From contig CAMDMH010000124.1 of assembly GCA_945901835.1 (NCBI GenBank), positions 1 to 7,906 of the forward strand: a stretch of 7,906 bases of DNA, read 5' to 3'. A program made the position numbers and the translations under genes. Each line of letters begins with the position of its first letter. The first letter of the stretch is position 1. A model generated the notes under the pieces. It had not been told where the DNA came from and did not search any database. It saw only the letters and a list, made by a program, of their open reading frames with translations. The stretch is from Devosia equisanguinis (GTDB lineage Bacteria > Pseudomonadota > Alphaproteobacteria > Rhizobiales > Hyphomicrobiaceae). Below, piece after piece: positions 5,463 to 7,906 of the stretch.

Positions 5463-6431
5463 TCAATTCGAAGCGGGCTTCAAAGCGAGCGCCTTCGCGA
5501 GCACCGCATTGTCCTTGATCTCCTTCGCGATCAGCGCACCGAACGCGTCCAGTTCGAGCGGCATCGGCACGATCCCGTTCGGCTCGAGCTTGGCCGCAAC
5601 GCCGGGCTCCTTCACGGCCGCCGCGATCTCGCGCGCCAGACGTTCGAGGATCGGGCGCGGCGTACCGGCGGGCGCGAGCATGCCGACCCACGGCTCGTAA
5701 TCGGAATCCTTGAAGCCGAGTTCGAGCGTCGTCGGCACGTCGGGCAGCGCCATCAGCCGTTGCCGCTGACTGACCGCGAGCGCCCTGAGCTTGCCGTCGC
5801 GGATGAACGGGATCGCCGTGCCGACGGGGCACATATAATAGTCGATGCGTCCGGCGATGACCTCCGTGATCGCTTCCGAGCCGCCCTTGAACGGCACGTG
5901 CGCGGCCTCATAGCCCGCGCTCAGGCGGAATCGCTCGGCGGCGAAATGCACGCCGCTGCCGACGCCTACGGACGCGAAGTTCAGCGGCTTCTTGCCCGAC
6001 TTGGCGAACGTGACGAATTCCGCCAGCTTCTTGTAGGGCTCGGACGGGTTGACGATCATCGTGCTCGGCAGGCCGCCGAGGATGGCGACGGGCGCGAGAT
6101 CCTTGACGGTGTCGTAGGAGAGCTTGTCGTAGATCGCGGGCGTCACCGTCAGCGCGGACGAAGTGACGAGCAGCGTGTAGCCGTCGGGCTCGGCCTTGGC
6201 GACGAACGCGGTGCCGGTGGTCGAGCCAGCGCCCGGCCGGTTCTCGATCACCATCGATTGCCCGAGCTTCGCGCCGACCTGTTCGAGCAAGATCCGCGGC
6301 ACGATGTCGGTGCCGCTGCCCGGCCCGAACGGCACGATGACGCGGATCGGCTTGGACGGCCAGCTTTGCGCCGTAGCAAGTCCGGTAAGCGCCACGGAAA
6401 GGCAGGCCGACAGAACGAGGCGGGGAAGCAT
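5463..6431 (-). CDS. Bug/TctC-family tripartite tricarboxylate transporter substrate-binding protein
   Basis: A complete 322-residue periplasmic binding protein. The N-terminus is a Sec signal peptide (MLPR, hydrophobic core, cleavage likely after A21 in ATA-QS). The mature protein begins with the family hallmark WPSKPIRVIVPFGPGSGTD, followed by VIENRPGAGSTTGT (61-74), DGYTLLV, and the ligand-pocket loop NFASVGVGSGVHF. KLRALAV, DVPTTLELG and LAPAGTP lie in the second lobe. The length is standard. ATG 6431 is preceded by GGAG with a six-base spacer, a good ribosome binding site. Bug proteins bind small organic acids, amides or related compounds; the ligand cannot be read here. No tctA or tctB lies in the window, which is common because these binding proteins are often orphans. 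The EamA transporter follows 154 bases downstream on the same strand, so co-transcription is possible. Confidence 0.94.
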   Translation of the reverse strand: MLPRLVLSACLSVALTGLATAQSWPSKPIRVIVPFGPGSGTDIVPRILLEQVGAKLGQSMVIENRPGAGSTTGTAFVAKAEPDGYTLLVTSSALTVTPAIYDKLSYDTVKDLAPVAILGGLPSTMIVNPSEPYKKLAEFVTFAKSGKKPLNFASVGVGSGVHFAAERFRLSAGYEAAHVPFKGGSEAITEVIAGRIDYYMCPVGTAIPFIRDGKLRALAVSQRQRLMALPDVPTTLELGFKDSDYEPWVGMLAPAGTPRPILERLAREIAAAVKEPGVAAKLEPNGIVPMPLELDAFGALIAKEIKDNAVLAKALALKPASN

Positions 6432-6464
6432 GGAGGTCTCCAGACGAAGAATGAAGCAATGCTC

Positions 6465-6492
6465 AATATGCGTCGCCCCTCCGCCGATGCAA
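6465..6492 (-). promoter_or_regulatory. Predicted promoter of the complete solute-binding protein gene
   Basis: On the minus strand TTGCAT (6492-6487), 16 bases, then CATATT (6470-6465). Transcription would begin near 6458, leaving a leader of about 27 bases that contains the GGAG ribosome binding site before ATG 6431. The arrangement is coherent, but it is judged by eye only. Confidence 0.4.
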
Positions 6493-6570
6493 GCGCAGCT
6501 CTTGGGCACGGGACGCCGAAAGATCGGGCAGATGGGATTGACCAGCGAAGGTGTGCCCAACAATGCGGGT

Positions 6571-6588
6571 CGAGGGACGCGTCCCTCG
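6571..6588. promoter_or_regulatory. 18-bp perfect palindrome, possible operator
   Basis: CGAGGGACGCGTCCCTCG is a perfect inverted repeat without spacer. It lies between the divergent promoter candidates of the binding-protein gene (-35 at 6492) and rplU (-35 at 6673). A further partial arm GGGACGAGG (6601-6609) can pair with CCTCGTC (6584-6590), so the DNA holds either one palindrome or an alternative hairpin. A second small hairpin, ATGGCC-GTCA-GGCCAT, lies at 6618-6633. Binding of a regulator is an inference. The whole 6432-6861 gap holds no credible gene. Confidence 0.4.
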
Positions 6589-6672
6589 TCGGGGTTGCAA
6601 GGGACGAGGCCCCTAGCATGGCCGTCAGGCCATCTCAGCGCTCTCGACAAGCACCAACCCCACCAAATCCGG

Positions 6673-6701
6673 TTGACGCCACCGCCCGCCTCGATCATAA
6701 C
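6673..6701 (+). promoter_or_regulatory. Predicted rplU-rpmA promoter
   Basis: TTGACG (6673-6678) and CATAAC (6696-6701) are separated by exactly 17 bases, the best sigma-70-like match in the window. The start of transcription would be near 6708, giving an untranslated leader of about 154 bases before rplU. No promoter of similar quality is seen closer to the gene. Confidence 0.55.
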
Positions 6702-6707
6702 TGCCTC

Positions 6708-6861
6708 CGTTCGCGAGGGCTGAGAGGCTCCCGCGCAAGAGGCGCTGCCCGAGGCTCATGGCCCGGATGCGGGGGCAACCCGGCATCTGGAGGCCGAGAT
6801 CAAGTTCGTGAGATTCGCTCGCGGCGCCACAGGGCGCGGTAAAAACGCTGAAGGATCAGCT
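6708..6861 (+). promoter_or_regulatory. Structured 5' leader of rplU
   Basis: The leader has a strong hairpin at 6760-6795. GGCC-CG-GATGC pairs with GCATC-TG-(GA)-GGCC, one G-G mismatch follows, then GGG/CCC closes a GCAA tetraloop of the GNRA class. That is 14 pairs with one 2-base bulge. Further upstream GCGC-AAGAG-GCGC (6733-6745) can nest inside GGGC/GCCC (6717-6720 with 6747-6750). GAGGCTC occurs twice (6724-6730 and 6751-6757). Ribosomal protein operons are often autoregulated through such leaders, but I cannot match this one to a known L21 leader class. Confidence 0.45.
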
Positions 6862-7173
6862 ATGTACGCAGTCATCAAGACGGGCGGCAAACAGTATCGT
6901 GTTGCCCAGGACGACGTGTTGGAAATCGAGCGGCTGGCCGGCGACGCCGGTGGCACTATCGAGTTCACCGAAGTGCTCATGGTGGGCGAAGGCGAGAGCG
7001 TCAAGTTCGGCATGCCGCTGGTTGCAGGCGCGAAGGTTACGGCGGAGCTGGTCGAGCAGACCCGCGGCCCCAAGCTGATCGCCTTCAAGAAGCGCCGCCG
7101 TAAGAACTCGCGCCGCAAGAAGGGCCATCGCCAGGATCTCACCAAGGTGCGGATCACCGGCATCTCGGCCTGA
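6862..7173 (+). CDS. rplU: 50S ribosomal protein L21
   Basis: A complete 103-residue protein, the same length as E. coli L21. It binds 23S rRNA near the L20 site during assembly of the large subunit. The family opening MYAVIKTGGKQYRV, the ERLAGDAG segment, and the basic AFKKRRRKNSRRKKGHRQ stretch (about 74-91) leading to LTKVRITGI are all present; the RRRKNSRRKKGHRQ form is characteristic of L21 and its variant here looks alphaproteobacterial. ATG 6862 is chosen because MYAVIKTGGKQ is the normal start and AAGGA lies six bases upstream. An in-frame extension to 6808 has no family match. rpmA follows after 132 bases, the usual rplU-rpmA operon. Confidence 0.98.
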   Translation: MYAVIKTGGKQYRVAQDDVLEIERLAGDAGGTIEFTEVLMVGEGESVKFGMPLVAGAKVTAELVEQTRGPKLIAFKKRRRKNSRRKKGHRQDLTKVRITGISA

Positions 7174-7305
7174 TCGGCAGGCGAGGCAAAGAGAATTCGA
7201 GAGGGCGCGGTTCGCGCTCTGTGAGTGATACAACCCGGCGCACCTGACCCAAGGGCAATCCCCGCCAGGTCAGCGCAGCGCCACGATCAGGACAGGGGAC
7301 CGACT

Positions 7306-7578
7306 ATGGCCCAGAAGAAAGCAGGCGGTTCATCCCGCAACGGCCGCGACAGCAACCCGAAGATGCTGGGCGTCAAGCGTTATGGCGGCCAGGAAGTGCT
7401 CGCCGGCAACATCCTCGTTCGTCAACGTGGCACCAAGTGTCATCCGGGCGACAACGTCGGCATGGGCCGTGACCACACGATTTTCTCCAAGATCAATGGC
7501 GTCGTCGAGTTCCGCCGCCGCAGGAACGACCGGGTGTTCGTCTCGGTCAAACCCATCAAAGCCATAGCAGCAGAATAA
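7306..7578 (+). CDS. rpmA: 50S ribosomal protein L27
   Basis: A complete 90-residue protein (E. coli L27 has 85). L27 reaches into the peptidyl-transferase centre through its N-terminus, here MAQKKAGGSSRNGRDS, and helps position tRNA substrates. LGVKRYGGQ, GNILVRQRGTK and HPGDNVGMGRDHTIF are the family blocks in order. ATG 7306 directly gives the mature MAxKKAGGS start and has AGGGGA with a six-base spacer, so no N-terminal pre-sequence of the type cleaved in Firmicutes is present. The in-frame extension to 7225 is not L27-like. It is co-directional with rplU, and the 132-base gap between them holds no gene. A stem without T-run follows the stop codon; a strong terminator lies at 7692. Confidence 0.98.
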   Translation: MAQKKAGGSSRNGRDSNPKMLGVKRYGGQEVLAGNILVRQRGTKCHPGDNVGMGRDHTIFSKINGVVEFRRRRNDRVFVSVKPIKAIAAE

Positions 7579-7579
7579 C

Positions 7580-7606
7580 GCGGCGAGATGCCAAATGGCT
7601 CGCCGC
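7580..7606 (+). other. Hairpin immediately after rpmA
   Basis: GCGGCGAG (7580-7587) pairs with CTCGCCGC (7599-7606), an 8-bp stem starting two bases after the rpmA stop. It is followed by AGGTCCCC rather than a T-run, so it is more likely a 3'-end stabiliser or processing barrier than a true terminator. A second small hairpin GGTCC-CCA-GGACC follows at 7608-7620, and CGGAC-GTTAT-GTCCG lies at 7650-7664. Confidence 0.45.
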
Positions 7607-7691
7607 AGGTCCCCAGGACCCCAGCGGTGAGCCCTACAGATCGGTCACCCGGACGTTATGTCCGAGACATAGATCTCCGGCTCGGCGAGGA

Positions 7692-7719
7692 GGGCGATGG
7701 GAAACCATCCGCCCTTTTT
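7692..7719 (+). terminator. Intrinsic terminator of the rplU-rpmA operon (or attenuator of the next gene)
   Basis: GGGCGATGG (7692-7700) pairs with CCATCCGCCC (7705-7714) with one bulged C, closing a GAAA tetraloop, followed by TTTTT (7715-7719) and after GCA by another TTTTT. This is the clearest rho-independent terminator in the window. It lies 114 bases after rpmA and 28 bases before the acetyltransferase start. Confidence 0.85.
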
Positions 7720-7746
7720 GCATTTTTCGCAGCCGGAGTGATCGAC

Positions 7747-7906
7747 ATGACCCCGCTCGACGACGCAACTGCCGTGTTCCCGGATCTGTTTCGTGACGAA
7801 GTCTTCCGCCTCGAGACCCGGCGTCTCTGGTTGCGGTGGCCGACGCTCGCCGACGCGCAGGCACTGCATTCGGTTGCGTGGCGCGAGGCGCTCGCCCGCA
7901 ACGCGG
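7747..7906 (+). CDS. GNAT-family N-acetyltransferase, N-terminal part
   Basis: An open frame from ATG 7747 runs off the window edge after 53 codons. It reads MTPLDDATAVFPDLF, then FRLETRRLWLRWPTLADAQ, then ALHSVAWREALARNA. The LET.RL.LR(W/P)...DA pattern is the first beta strand and helix of RimJ/RimL-like GNAT acetyltransferases, which transfer acetyl from acetyl-CoA to protein N-termini or small amines. A GNAT gene between rpmA and obgE is common in Hyphomicrobiales, which supports the call. GGAG lies eight bases upstream; an in-frame GTG at 7738 is less likely as start. The acetyl-CoA binding motif would lie beyond the edge, so the specificity is unknown. It is separated from rpmA by a strong terminator, so its expression may need read-through or its own promoter. 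Confidence 0.75.
   Translation, partial: MTPLDDATAVFPDLFRDEVFRLETRRLWLRWPTLADAQALHSVAWREALARNA

Noticed and set aside
4451..5518. Plus-strand open frame of 355 codons opposite the EamA transporter
   Set aside because: Antisense shadow with Arg/Gln/His-rich composition and no family motif.
6402..6431. Lipoprotein signal (LSAC at residues 7-10) in the solute-binding protein
   Set aside because: The Cys is too close to the N-terminus and lies inside the hydrophobic core; the ATA-QS Sec cleavage site fits better.
6711..6800. TPP riboswitch in front of rplU, suggested by CTGAGA at 6720-6725
   Set aside because: The second conserved TPP block (CCTGATCTGG-like) is missing and the downstream gene is ribosomal, not thiamine-related.
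5352..6842. Long plus-strand open frame of 496 codons over the solute-binding gene
   Set aside because: It is antisense to a clear Bug/TctC gene; its product is Arg/His-rich low-complexity sequence typical of shadow frames in high-G+C DNA.
1..7906. CRISPR array, phage or insertion sequence
   Set aside because: No regularly spaced repeats, no transposase or integrase frame, and no terminal inverted repeats beyond the REP-like elements were seen.

Overview
The window looks like chromosomal DNA of an alphaproteobacterium, probably Hyphomicrobiales (Bradyrhizobium/Rhodoplanes/Xanthobacteraceae-like). The evidence is high G+C, an L21 protein of alphaproteobacterial type, the order rplU-rpmA-GNAT acetyltransferase, two Bug/TctC-type solute-binding proteins, proteobacterial REP-like palindromes, and a tRNA-His with A73 and no G-1. 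The genus is an inference from reading alone.

Layout, left to right. (1) 1-417 (+): C-terminal part of a Bug/TctC-type periplasmic solute-binding protein, closed by a strong hairpin terminator. (2) 514-721 (+): a short antitoxin-like gene split by a one-base frameshift, followed by an inverted pair of REP-like palindromes. (3) 852-1847 (+): a complete amidohydrolase of the ACMSD/gamma-resorcylate decarboxylase superfamily. (4) 1848-2094: no gene, but another REP-like palindrome and a duplicated module of three consecutive hairpins. (5) 2095-2171 (-): tRNA-His(GTG) with a recognisable promoter. (6) 2284-5308 (-): lutC, lutB and an EamA-type transporter; lutB and lutC overlap by ATGA. (7) 5463-6431 (-): a complete Bug/TctC-type protein with signal peptide and good ribosome binding site. 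(8) 6432-6861: a 430-base divergent intergenic region with an 18-bp perfect palindrome, two opposed promoters and a structured rplU leader. (9) 6862-7578 (+): rplU and rpmA. (10) 7747-7906 (+): start of a GNAT acetyltransferase, preceded by a strong intrinsic terminator.

Functionally, lutB-lutC point to oxidation of lactate or a related 2-hydroxy acid, but the partner lutA is not in the window. The EamA transporter and the Bug protein upstream on the same strand could supply or export small organic compounds; that link rests only on position. The amidohydrolase may act on an aromatic or other cyclic acid, but its substrate cannot be read from the sequence. rplU-rpmA is an ordinary ribosomal operon.

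Most of the window is conventional. I did not find a convincing new multi-gene system. The best leads are non-coding: the duplicated hairpin module next to tRNA-His, the GNRA-capped hairpin in the rplU leader, the near-leaderless promoter of lutB, and the operator-like palindrome between tctC and rplU.
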